Translations under genes and position numbers: made by a program
The notes under the pieces: model-generated
Told to the model about the DNA's origin: nothing
What the model saw: only the letters and a program-made list of their open reading frames with translations
The model's database searches: none
In this document: in pieces, positions 46,581 to 56,429 of the stretch
Numbering within the stretch: the stretch's first letter is position 1
Layout of the letters: each line of letters begins with the position of its first letter
Source of the DNA: Isoetes taiwanensis
Lineage: Eukaryota > Streptophyta > Lycopodiopsida > Isoetales > Isoetaceae
NCBI GenBank assembly: GCA_021234155.1
Contig: JAJEKV010000005.1
Location: 12,408,787-12,472,786, forward strand
Reading direction: 5' to 3'
DNA: 64,000 nucleotides

Positions 46581-48662
46581 ATAGCAGTCTAATGACATCA
46601 AGCCTAAAAATAAAAACCTAACAAGTCTTAACTTGCTAAAGCCTTTTGCTTTTTTTTTTTTTTTTTTTTGTGATTCTGGCAATGAGGGCTTCGGAAATAT
46701 ATGAAGCACAATCACTTGGGTAAGCACATCATAATAGCTATTGGCATGTTCGACATTTGAGCATGTCATGACTAGTCTTGAACCTACAAGCATCTCATGA
46801 ATGGTCTCATGTCTTGCAGATGTAGGTAAAGCCTGAAAACGTTTGTTTGTTGTTAGCTTATTAGCATAAACATATTTGTATATGTGGCAGATATAATATG
46901 GAGAAAATCTCTGCTAGCTGCTGCATACATCTACAGACGCCAAATGATTGTGTTTTTTGCCTCCCCCTCTTCAAGGCTTAGAGGCTTAGAAGGCTGCCTG
47001 ACCACTTCAAGAAAAGTAAAAGAGACAATTGGTTAAATGAATGGAGATGTAGCAGAAAAGGAAATGAAGAGATCACAGAAGGAGATTTGTAGGACCAAAC
47101 GTTGTGGTTAAATTAAAATTCAAGCAAAGGAAATGTGCAAACTATAGCTATAATTCTGGATTCGATCAGATCGTTGCCAGACAGGGTCTGCGATGCTCTT
47201 TTCCATTTTGATGCAGGATCATTCACTTTTTCGACACTGTTCTGTTGAAGGAAGAAGCTGTTGCCTAGGACATTCACAACATGTTGTTGGAGTAACGCAT
47301 GATTTTTGGTTATGCCAAAGGGAAATAAGACCTAGTTAAAACTAAACCTATAGAGTGCAAAATCGTTTTGTCCTTGAGGAAATCTAAGATCACGAGAGAA
47401 TATTTTTTGGATATAGTGACATCACCAAACAAAGGTAAAAAGCAAAAAAGAAGAACAAGGTGATATGCACGAGGGGTTGCCCTCCGATGGTCTGAGAATG
47501 TGTTTTCATGGGTTCTATTTGGCCTTTTTGTGTTGGAAATGTGTTTTCATGGTTTCTATTTCATTTTTTCATGTTGGGTCTTTTTTGTTTTGTGCCGTGT
47601 GAATGCTATGAACAAAGGGTGCCATTTTCTTAGCGCAAGAGTTTTGAGTTTTCTTTTGAAGTTCTGCAGGATTATTTACTGCTTATGCCTCTAATAGACT
47701 TGGGATCTTGTAAGAGTGCCTCCACCTTTATTTCAGATTAGCTAACTTCCTTTGTTGGAACATCTCATAGCTGAAAGATAACGTCATTATATCAAGTTCC
47801 ATTCAAGAGAGTATCCTGACATATTTTTATGACTTTAGGTTCATTGACCATACTTGATGCACGTCCAGATGGTGTCATTTTCAGGGAACTTATTCCAGAA
47901 TGAATTCCTTGATCATATTTTGGATAAGTTTTTAATTGATCATATTTACTTGATCATATTTTGGATAATTTTTTAATTGTAGCTTCCTCGATGGCCTTCT
48001 TTATGTGCAGCCGACTTTGGAAACACAGTCCTTGATATCAATTACATGGGTAATGCAACAGTTCTTTTGGTGATCGCATCTTCCTAACATCGTAGAACTT
48101 AAATTCAAGGTCTAACTATTTATTTCTCTCATATATGGAGCATGTGCCTTTGTGCTAAACATTATCCTTCGATGTAAATTGTCAACTATGTGAAGCCACA
48201 TTGTACCATGCCATTGTAATGCAAATGCTGAGTTAATCACAATTTACTGGCAACTCTGTGTGGCACAAGAGTACTTGTATGGAGTTACTAAGAAAAACAT
48301 AAACTAGAAAAGGCAAGGCTTATGGATTCATTTGTCATGTTGCACCATACACTGTTAAAATATTATACAGAGAAGTGCCAATCTCGGGCTTGGATGCTAG
48401 AAGAAGCCATTTTACAATTTATACATTTTACTTTGTAGTTTTTATTGCATGATCTAACACATTCAAAAAACAAATAGCTGGAACCAATATGCCACTAGTT
48501 AGAAACAGTAAAATAGGCTGATCTCATTCCAAAATGCATTGTTCACTTTATATGATACAAATGCCAATCAAAAAACATGTACAGTGCTGCCTTCCAGCTT
48601 GATAGTATACAAAAAAGATCCATCTATGTACAACCTCTAACCTATTCTGCAGGCTCTGCTGC
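46581..48662. other. No gene recognised
   Basis: AT-rich with a run of about 23 T near 46650-46670. A short repeat of GTGTTTTCATGG.TTCTATTT occurs at about 47500 and 47540. Downstream flank of the TFIIF-beta remnant. Confidence 0.4.
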
Positions 48663-49472
48663 TTATTCTGCAGTAGATGCTCGCCCAAACTCGGGCTTGA
48701 GCTCATATGTGCGTTGGTTGGTTCCTCGTTTATTGTAAATGCATAAGTCATTCAAAATTTCCTTCAAGAAAGCCTGTACAGAAATACAAATTAGCACTTT
48801 CGGACTACTAAGAGACGCTTTAGCTGCATGCCTAAGCAAAAAATTGGGCCAAGGGAAGAACTTCCACTTGAACAGTGGCAACAAATTTCTGTAGATGAGA
48901 GGTTCTTCAAAAGATGCAGCATTATTATTGTAGACGTTAATTTGTGCTGGAAGAAGCTTACAATTGGTTGGTCTATTTTCTGCACAAGTTGTTTCAACGC
49001 CCAATTGGTTTGCCTCTCAAACAATTTGAACACAATATCCTCCAGTTCACCACGCTCTCTGCGTGTACGTTTTCCTTCAGTCCCTTTCGCTGCAGCTGCA
49101 GCAATTCTTTTTTTGTCCTGAAGTTTAAACAACCATTGGATATTATGACATAATGTGATGCTTAAACACTAATAAGCTTTTGAACTAACCTTTTGAATAG
49201 ACCATGTACTGGGGAGGCATTATCATCCCTCGGTCATTTTGTAACACCTGCCAGATGAGACACCATTTGAAGCCTAACCCATCAAAAAGCCAATATAGCG
49301 AGTGAAGTACGAACTGAGCTCATATATGCCACATACCTGTAAGGTTCTTGTCTTCACCATGGATTTATTCAGTCTGTCACGGCAGAGTTTTCGGTAGTCG
49401 TCAATGTCAATACCGTTGGCATTTATGTTAAAGGAGTGTTCAATCTTTCCTTCCAGAACTAGTTTACCAACG
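48663..49472 (-). pseudogene. TFIIF beta subunit (RAP30), 5'-truncated
   Basis: Minus-strand exons with proper splice signals are 49472-49337, 49247-49190, 49117-48962 and 48773-48663. They read LVLEGKIEHSFNINANGI, then CRDRLNKSMVKTRTLQ; QNDRGMIMPPQYMV; KRTRRERGELEDIVFKLFER, then WALKQLVQKIDQP; and FLKEILNDLCIYNKRGTNQ to a stop. This is the later part of TFIIF beta, ending in the winged-helix domain that binds DNA near the RNA polymerase II start site. The N-terminal dimerisation domain (about the first 110 residues) has no room: the neighbouring FRIGIDA-like stop is only about 330 bases upstream. Exons 2 and 3 also join one base out of phase as I place them. A truncated duplicate is most likely; a mis-placed splice site is the alternative. 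Confidence 0.8.
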
Positions 49473-51483
49473 CTATATCACCAAATATACCAATGCCTGT
49501 AATCATCTGCCATGAATTCATTTACAAATCTGGTAAAGCATTAGGTTAAAGCATAAATGCAAAGACTGGCAATGCTAAAAGACACCACAGCTAAAATGCC
49601 TCTCCAGGAAAGTATTATCTCGATTCTCCAAGAAGTTCCCCCCTTAATTTGCTTCTGTCACATGCTGCGGTATTTTGAAAAAATACTACTTACCAGCCTT
49701 CTTACAGAAACTAATGTATCCATAAAGAAGGGGCGTGAAGACTGTTTTTCCTAAAGTAAAATACAGAAGGTGCACAAGCCAATAACGGAATGGCATGGAT
49801 CTCATTGTAAAAAGCTTGCTTGATATGCTGGAGGTGGGGGAGGAAGACCACTTCCAAATTGGTAACTGCCATATGCAGCGCCATATGCAGCATTTGCAGC
49901 ACTGTATGAACCATAGAGTGAAGCCCCTAACCCATCAGAATACAGGTATGAACTTGCAATTGGGTTTCTAGCACGATAGCTATTGTATGACTCCTGCCCC
50001 CGTCTATCATACTTTGCTTGTCCACCATACCCATATCCAGCTCTCTCTGAACTCCTATAGAAGCTTCTATCAGGGCTTGTTCTTGGACGTTTCACCTGAG
50101 CTGTATTTATCTTCTTATTAGCCTTTTCTTTTTCAAGCTGTTCAATTCGTATTTTTAATGGTGCAGCTGGGTACTGTGACTCCAGCTTATACTCTTCAAT
50201 GCACTTAACCACAGCTTTTAAGGCAGAAATCTCTTTCATAGAAGAACCATTCTGTATTAAAACAACTCTTTAACATCACTTACAGAAAAATTGATAATAG
50301 ACAAGACCCAACAACTCAAAGCACACATTACCTGGGCAGCCGCTGGATGTATTCCACTCTTTAAAATGGCTTCACACGAATTTCGAGCATCCTTAAGGAA
50401 TGCCTTCAGCAATGTCACTGGCTGAACTTGGTTCATAATTCCAAAGGACTGCGCAAAGGATAAAGCCTCCATCTGCTTTCCTTCTTTTGACAGCATGTCA
50501 ACTATATCTGTAATGCAGGAAAGACACCCGTCTTTAACCGACCAATCCCCCAATTTGATCAGTGTAATTAACAACCAAAGCCTCTAAACTATACAACTAA
50601 TTGCTAAAAAGTGAGCCTGCTAGCATAAAGCAGACATGCTGCTTGATCTAGTCAAGAGCATAACAATGGGCCAAGTTGAGGTATAAGCTTACATGGTATC
50701 CTGGTGGAGAGTCCAAGCGCCTTACAGAGTGAAGGCGATTGTCTGCGCTTAGCAATGGCTGTAACCGGTTTGCAGAGTTCATCCTGACTATACTCTGAAT
50801 AAATACCAAACGTTGCCAAGAGCTGCAAGAATGCCTGTGCATCCAGTGGACTATTGGCAGCAACATCACCAGGAATATCTATTTTCGACTTCCACATATC
50901 AGCTAGCTCTTTTGCCTTCCCCTTAATATTAGAAGGGACAACAGGATGATCCTCCCCTAGGACAGGATCAGCCAGAACCACCGCGAGAATGCAAGCACGG
51001 CGGTTGGCTGCTCCTGCATCCTTCTTCTTATTATTATTATTATTCTTGTCAGGGGCGTGGTAGCCCTCCAAAGAACTTAGGACTAAAGAAGTTGGGTCGA
51101 TGACTGATTGTAAAGCAGATATTAGCTCATCACGGAGATCGCCCATATCCTTGCGCCTGTCTACAACATATTTTCTCAAGGCATCGCCGTTCATGTTCTC
51201 ACAGGCTGCCTTAAGCTGAGGCCTAACCTTCATGGTGGGTTTTGTATAGCTTGATTCAGTTGTTTTTCCACTGCTTGCATTTTCTTCAATGGTAGTCCCT
51301 TTTTGGTCCTCCTCAACCAGCTTACGTTCATTGTTGGCAACATCGGCAATTCCAGACTCACTCTTTGCATCCCAAACGTTAGGAACCTTAGTTTCAGCTG
51401 GCTTGCCTTCTTCCCGCTTCGTTCTTTCCTCCATAATTGCAGCAATTGCAGATTCTTTTTGCTCCCAAGTCCTTGCAAGTGAA

Positions 51484-51488
51484 GCTTC
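51484..51488. repeat. Copia target site duplication GCTTC, left copy
   Basis: GCTTC before the 5' LTR is repeated after the 3' LTR at 56187-56191. Confidence 0.95.
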
Positions 51489-51724
51489 TGTTAGAATGAT
51501 TAAAGTGAGTAGGACGTAGTTAGTAGCACATAACTAACTTCTAGTTACAGATATTCTGTTGTAACCACTTGTCAGTTCGAATCTTGCACTTAATGCAAGA
51601 TTCTCTCCATGCTATATAAGCAGGAGGCTCCATGTACTTCACCACGGAGTTATATATCATTCTGAGTTCGCTTACTTCACTGTTCGCTTCAGTTCTCTTT
51701 GTTGTCATTCCTGTCTTTCCAACA
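51489..51724 (+). repeat. Copia 5' LTR
   Basis: 236 bp with TG..CA ends and a TATATAAG box at 51613-51620. GGTTATGGGCCCAC directly follows and would be the primer site, though it is not the usual TGGTATCAGAGC. Confidence 0.95.
51613..51620 (+). promoter_or_regulatory. TATA box of the Copia LTR
   Basis: TATATAAG about 110 bases before the end of the LTR, repeated in the 3' LTR at about 56075. It could also start transcription out of the 3' LTR, antisense to the FRIGIDA-like exon 1. Confidence 0.7.
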
Positions 51725-51864
51725 GGTTATGGGCCCACAAAAGCTTCAGAACGCTTAAGACGTCTCTGACCTTTCTACTTGTTCCTTTCTTCTGTGAATT
51801 CGCAACCCACTTGTGGGTGTTCTTGCCAGGAAATTTCCTGTACTTTTTGTGCTCTTCTTGATCG

Positions 51865-52260
51865 ATGGACTCTGCAAGTCTTTCTCCCTCTGATTGGCGT
51901 CTCATTCCCCGCTTTAACGGGAAGAACTTCCAAATGTGGAAGTGGAGGATCCAGATGATCCTCGAAGATAAAGATTTGTGGGAAACTGTGATATCCCCAA
52001 ATGTGACCATTGCTGACCCAGCCATTGAAGTTGTTCTGGACGCATCTATTCCTGATCTGACTGAAAAAGATAGGAAAGCGCGTCTAATCATTTGCTCCAG
52101 CCTGGAGGATAATCCAGCGCGCATTGTGAAGAATGCCAATACTGCCCATGAGATATGGCAACTTCTGATAAATCACTATGCATCCACTCTTGTTGGGAAC
52201 CGCTTAGCCTCCTTCAGTTGGCAGAAAATGGCGATTTCATGGAACACGTCTGCCATATGA
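51865..52260 (+). CDS. gag: Copia gag, N-terminal part (separate frame)
   Basis: Opens with MDSASLSPSDWRLIPRFNGK, then NFQMWKWRIQMIL, the conserved start of Copia gag (F.G.N...W), 140 bases after the 5' LTR. Near 52210 the gag similarity passes to the next frame: this frame ends in unrelated residues while the overlapping frame from 52155 continues with GDFMEHVCHMKDLLDEL. One base change therefore separates it from a single polyprotein of about 1360 residues. A mutation is most likely, since plant Copia elements normally use one frame; a programmed shift cannot be excluded. Gag forms the cytoplasmic particle that packages the element RNA. Confidence 0.85.
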   Translation: MDSASLSPSDWRLIPRFNGKNFQMWKWRIQMILEDKDLWETVISPNVTIADPAIEVVLDASIPDLTEKDRKARLIICSSLEDNPARIVKNANTAHEIWQLLINHYASTLVGNRLASFSWQKMAISWNTSAI

Positions 52261-55200
52261 AGGATCTTTTGGATGAACTCCAAGCAACTGGAGTAGACAT
52301 TACTGAAGATGAAAAAGTTTGTATGCTTTTGAACAGTCTTCCAAAATCTTTTGAAGGTATTGTTATCAATTTAGAAGGAAGACTTTCTGATTATAATTTT
52401 GATAAGGCTTTGGATCGTGTTAAAGCGGAAGCTCTCCGCCAACAACAAACCAAGCCCATTATTTCTGATACACTAATGGTTGCTGATTTTCGTTCCAAGA
52501 ATACTGCTCCCAGAGATCCCAAAGATCCCTCCAAGCAATCCCGTCTTGACCGCAGTAAAATCAGCTGTTATCGATGCCAGAAAGGAGGGCATCTTGCCAG
52601 AGAATGCAGAGCTCCAGCACTTGTTCCCAAACAGAATAATGCAAGTCCTTCAAATCCTTCAAACCCTGCTCATATCTTTCCACCTGAAGAAAGGAGTAAT
52701 CTTGTGCAAGACTACCTGTGTGATCCCATCCCAGTTTCAGATTTTCCCACTGTAGAAAGAAGCAACATGGTCCAAGATTATTCCTATGCTGCTCTTGAAA
52801 TTCCTTCCTCTGTTCTTGACCCTTCTTGGTATCTCGACTCTGGTGCCACAAGCCATATGTCCCCACAGAAGCATGCCTTCATTGCTTATCATCCATTTTC
52901 TAATCCAAGAATTGTTCTTATGGGAGATGATCACGCTCAGTCTGCAATAGCCTCTGGCACCGTTGCAATTCCGCTCCAATCTGGCCATCACAAATTGGTT
53001 CGTGACGTTTTACATGTACCTGGACTCCAGAAGAGCTTGCTGTCTGTTAGTAAACTCACTGATTCTGGCCTTAAAGTTGCTTTCTGTTCTAACACTTGTC
53101 ATGTGATGGGTAAAGATCAAAAGATTTTGCTAACAGGGATACGCTTTGGAAATTTGTATCAGATTGCAGATGGCTCTATGCCCACAGAATATGCCCATGT
53201 CCTCACTGCTCCTCCAACTGCCAGTTCTCTTTGGCACCACCGTCTTGGACACCTTGCTCCTCCGCGTATTCACCAATTGATTCGCCAAGGTCATCTCCGC
53301 TCCTCCGCCCTTTCCAACACTGTTTGTAACGCCTGCTTGCAAGGCAAGACTCCTCGCACTTCTTTTCCAGTTTCTTCCTCTCATGCATCCAGAAAACTTG
53401 AATTGATCCATGCCGACATCTGTGGTCCCATCCAGCCCACAACACATGGTAATTGTCGCTATTTTTTGGTCCTCTTGGACGATTTTTCTCGAAAGCTTTT
53501 CGTCTATATACTAAAGCAAAAATCCCAGGCCTTTGCTCATATCCTTGAATTCCAGCAAGCTGCTCAAAATGCCACTGGGAAATCTCTGATCACAATTCGA
53601 ACTGATGGTGGAGGCGAGTTTTGTTCTAATGTTTTTTCTGAATATTGTTCACAGCAAGGAATCCAACATCAACTGACGGCTCCTTACAGCCCCGAACAAA
53701 ATGGTCGCGCTGAAAGGGCTAATCGTAGCCTTCTGGAAATGGCCCGTACATTACTGATTGCCATGAATGTCCCTGCTACCTTTTGGGGGGAAGCTATTCT
53801 TACAGCGGCCTATTTGCTCAACCGTTCCCCTCACAGAAGTCTGAACTTCCAATTGCCTGAGACCCTCTGGGCAGACCGTCCCCCATCCTTCAAGCACCTT
53901 CGTGTTTTCGGCTGCCGTGCCTTTGTCCACATCCCCTCTCAGCATCGACCAAAAATGGCTTCCAAGACTCGCACTTGCATGCTTATTGGCTACTGTTTGA
54001 ATCGCAAAGCATACAGATTATTTGATTTAGATACTCGCCAACTTGTTATCAGTTGCCATGCTCAATTCAATGAGTTTGATCCTTGTTTCCCACGCCCATC
54101 CTCTGATTCCTCCACTTTCATACTGCTTGATGAATCTACTGTCTCCAATAATCCTGCACCACCATCTCTTCCATCTGATCCCCTTCCTCCAACCATATCT
54201 ACTGCCTCACCAATTTCAGACACTCCTTCTTCCAACACACATGATCCACATTCTGATTTCTATGATCCACCTGCTGCTACCTTGCCCACAGCCAGTTTGA
54301 TTTCCTTTCGTCCCATTCGTGTTCGTCGCCCTCCTGCCTGGACCAAAGACTATGCTCTGTCTACCAGCAATGCTATTCTTGAACCAAATAGCTATCTTGA
54401 GGCTATTCAAAGCCCACAAAAAACTGATTGGATCAAAGCCATGAACGTTGAACTCCAAGCCATTGCTACTGCTCAAACCTGGACTTTAGTTCCCAGGCCT
54501 TCAAATAGGCAGATTGTTGGTTCTCGATGGGTCTTCAAAATCAAATACAGCTCTGATGGCACAATTGATCGATTCAAGGCAAGACTTGTTGCCCGTGGAT
54601 TTTCTCAAATCCCTGGTGTAGATTTTGATCGCACATTTGCTCCTGTGGCGCGCATGGCATCCATACGCACAATTCTGGCTCATGCATGCCAGCAACATTT
54701 TTTTATTCACCAGATGGACGTTACTAATGCTTTCTTGCATGGCGAGTTACAGGAAGAAGTGTTTTTGGAGCAACCCGAAGGATTCATTCAGGAATCTTCA
54801 CCTCCACTGGTTTGTAAACTCCACAAAGCACTGTACGGCCTTCGCCAAGCCTCCAGAACTTGGTATCAGAAGTTGGATCAGACCCTTTGCCAGTTGCACT
54901 TCACTCAAAGCACTGCTGACCCCAGCGTTTATTTCAGAATCAGCCCTCATCCCATTTTTATCCTTTGTTACGTTGACGACCTCATTCTTATCACTGCCAC
55001 TGAAAAAGATCTTCTTTCTCTCAAAGCACAATTGCACACTGAATTCCGCATGAAGGATTTGGGATCTATCCACCATTCCCTTGGCCTCCAGATCCTGTAT
55101 GATCAAAATCTTGGCTCTCTTTATATCCATCAAACTAAATTCCTCCATGATCTTTTATCTCGTCTTGACATGCTACAATGCAATTCAGTATCCACCCCTT

Positions 55201-55943
55201 TAGAATTTGGCACCATTCTTCATTCTGATGACCCACCATGTTCCCCTTCTCTTATCCATTTACATGATCAGTACCGTAACATCTTGGGCACCATTAACTA
55301 TGCTGCTGTTGCCAGCCGACCAGATCTCTCACTTCCACTTTCCAAGTTAAGCCAATTTGCCAATGATCCTCGTCATACCCATTGCCTTTCCCTGAAACGT
55401 TGCCTTCGCTATATTGCTGGCTCCTTATCCCTTGGCCTTCATTATAATTCCAGTGGGGGTTCTAAAATTCTTGGTTACTCTGATTCTGACTGGGCGGGTG
55501 ATTCAGACCGCAAATCAATTTCAGGTTTTGTTTTCTTACTTGCTGGCAGTGCTATTTCATGGAGCAGTTCCAAACAGAGGTGTGTAGCTCAATCTACAAC
55601 AGAGGCTGAATATTACTCTATTGCCCATGCCTTTAATGAAGGCATTTGGCTCCAACGACTTGCAATAGAGTTACATATTCATTCTGCTCAAGGTCTACAG
55701 CTTCTAGTAGACAACCAAGGTGCCATTACTATCTCTCATGATCCTGTGGAGCATCATCGCATGAAGCATGTGGACATTAAGTACCATTTCATCCGAGATA
55801 TTGTGGCACAAAGCATTCTCCAGATCTCCTATTGTCCTACCACTGACATGGCCGCAGATATGATGACCAAAGCTCTGGGTCGACCTAAATTTGAACACTT
55901 TCTCCAGTTGATTGGGCTGTCTTCTATTCCCTCCTCACTTTAA
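52155..55943 (+). CDS. pol: Copia polyprotein (gag C-term, protease, integrase, RT, RNase H)
   Basis: 1262 codons without a stop. The first 25 or so residues before LLQLAENGDF are probably out of frame with true gag. In order: zinc knuckle CYRCQKGGHLAREC (about residue 138); protease DSGATSH (about 228); integrase HHCC region WHHRLGHL...CNACLQGK, with HADICGP, LLDDFSR and YSPEQNGRAERANRS carrying the DDE triad; the Copia RT start WVFKIKYSSDG, MDVTNAFLHGEL and catalytic YVDD (about 937); RNase H with SDSDWAGD and TTEAEYYS, then MKHVDIKYHFIRD near the end. Order PR-INT-RT-RH defines Ty1/Copia. Every catalytic motif seen is intact, so only the gag frame change prevents full activity. The stop lies seven bases before the 3' LTR. 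Confidence 0.95.
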   Translation: MATSDKSLCIHSCWEPLSLLQLAENGDFMEHVCHMKDLLDELQATGVDITEDEKVCMLLNSLPKSFEGIVINLEGRLSDYNFDKALDRVKAEALRQQQTKPIISDTLMVADFRSKNTAPRDPKDPSKQSRLDRSKISCYRCQKGGHLARECRAPALVPKQNNASPSNPSNPAHIFPPEERSNLVQDYLCDPIPVSDFPTVERSNMVQDYSYAALEIPSSVLDPSWYLDSGATSHMSPQKHAFIAYHPFSNPRIVLMGDDHAQSAIASGTVAIPLQSGHHKLVRDVLHVPGLQKSLLSVSKLTDSGLKVAFCSNTCHVMGKDQKILLTGIRFGNLYQIADGSMPTEYAHVLTAPPTASSLWHHRLGHLAPPRIHQLIRQGHLRSSALSNTVCNACLQGKTPRTSFPVSSSHASRKLELIHADICGPIQPTTHGNCRYFLVLLDDFSRKLFVYILKQKSQAFAHILEFQQAAQNATGKSLITIRTDGGGEFCSNVFSEYCSQQGIQHQLTAPYSPEQNGRAERANRSLLEMARTLLIAMNVPATFWGEAILTAAYLLNRSPHRSLNFQLPETLWADRPPSFKHLRVFGCRAFVHIPSQHRPKMASKTRTCMLIGYCLNRKAYRLFDLDTRQLVISCHAQFNEFDPCFPRPSSDSSTFILLDESTVSNNPAPPSLPSDPLPPTISTASPISDTPSSNTHDPHSDFYDPPAATLPTASLISFRPIRVRRPPAWTKDYALSTSNAILEPNSYLEAIQSPQKTDWIKAMNVELQAIATAQTWTLVPRPSNRQIVGSRWVFKIKYSSDGTIDRFKARLVARGFSQIPGVDFDRTFAPVARMASIRTILAHACQQHFFIHQMDVTNAFLHGELQEEVFLEQPEGFIQESSPPLVCKLHKALYGLRQASRTWYQKLDQTLCQLHFTQSTADPSVYFRISPHPIFILCYVDDLILITATEKDLLSLKAQLHTEFRMKDLGSIHHSLGLQILYDQNLGSLYIHQTKFLHDLLSRLDMLQCNSVSTPLEFGTILHSDDPPCSPSLIHLHDQYRNILGTINYAAVASRPDLSLPLSKLSQFANDPRHTHCLSLKRCLRYIAGSLSLGLHYNSSGGSKILGYSDSDWAGDSDRKSISGFVFLLAGSAISWSSSKQRCVAQSTTEAEYYSIAHAFNEGIWLQRLAIELHIHSAQGLQLLVDNQGAITISHDPVEHHRMKHVDIKYHFIRDIVAQSILQISYCPTTDMAADMMTKALGRPKFEHFLQLIGLSSIPSSL

Positions 55944-55950
55944 GTGGGGG
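55942..55950 (+). promoter_or_regulatory. Copia polypurine tract
   Basis: AAGTGGGGG overlaps the pol stop codon and abuts the 3' LTR. Confidence 0.8.
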
Positions 55951-56186
55951 TGTTAGAATGATTAAAGTGAGTAGGACGTAGTTAGTAGCACATAACTAAC
56001 TTCTAGTTACAGATATTCTGTTGTAACCACTTGTCAGTTCGAATCTTGCACTTAATGCAAGTTTCTCTCCATGCTATATAAGCAGGAGGCTCCATGTACT
56101 TCATCACTGAGTCATATAGCATTCTGAGTTCGCTTACTTCACTGTTCGCTTCAGTTCTCTTTGTTGTCATTCCTGTCTTTCCAACA
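55951..56186 (+). repeat. Copia 3' LTR
   Basis: 236 bp, about five differences from the 5' LTR, mostly around 56105-56120. Confidence 0.95.
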
Positions 56187-56191
56187 GCTTC
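56187..56191. repeat. Copia target site duplication GCTTC, right copy
   Basis: Matches 51484-51488. Confidence 0.95.
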
Positions 56192-56429
56192 TTCTCTTGA
56201 TTTTCATCTTAGTCTCAAATTCTTTTTCATTTTCAGCAAGTTCTTCTCCCCGCTTCTCAACCAATTTATGCACATTGAAAAGATGTTGCTCTAACTGCAT
56301 CCAGCCAATGGTACATTTTTCAAGCACTACCCTGCGCTCCTCTAATTCACAAAAAGCCTTACACAGCCGTTCCCTTCTAGCAGTATCAGAATCCAAAATA
56401 ATTGATTCAACCTCCATAACCAAAGAAAT

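Larger units (their letters stand above)
51489..56186 (+). mobile_element. Ty1/Copia LTR retrotransposon, 4.7 kb, nearly intact
   Basis: 236-bp LTRs (TGTTAG...CAACA) differ at about five positions (about 2 percent). The 5-bp target copy is perfect, and a purine tract AAGTGGGGG precedes the 3' LTR. The body codes a complete Copia polyprotein apart from one frame change in gag. It is antisense to the FRIGIDA-like gene it interrupts. Low LTR divergence and complete domains indicate a fairly recent insertion. Confidence 0.95.
49802..56423 (-). pseudogene. FRL: FRIGIDA-like gene, exon 1 split by a Copia insertion
   Basis: Minus-strand exon 1 runs 56423-56187, resumes at 51488-50693, and is followed by exons 50507-50332 and 50251-49802; all introns are GT-AG. 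Without the Copia element it encodes about 551 residues, the usual family size. The N-terminal coiled coil has CELEERRVVLEK and EELAENEKEFETK. The Frigida domain has RPQLKAACENMNGDALRKYV and GIYSEYSQDELCK, then MLSKEGKQMEALSFAQSFGI and LLKAFLKDARNSCEAI. The C-terminus is Tyr/Ser/Gly-rich with PPPPPAYQ. Family members scaffold chromatin factors in flowering and development. Besides the insertion, the T run at 56201-56204 (A run in the gene) has one base too many: removing one gives SREEASLA in frame with the rest. Downstream exons remain clean, so the damage looks recent. Confidence 0.85.

Noticed and set aside
46648-46672. Poly-T as a LINE or retrocopy tail
   Set aside because: No element body or target duplication recognised next to it.
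52561-54740. Minus-strand ORFs opposite the Copia polyprotein
   Set aside because: Shadows of a strongly coding plus strand.
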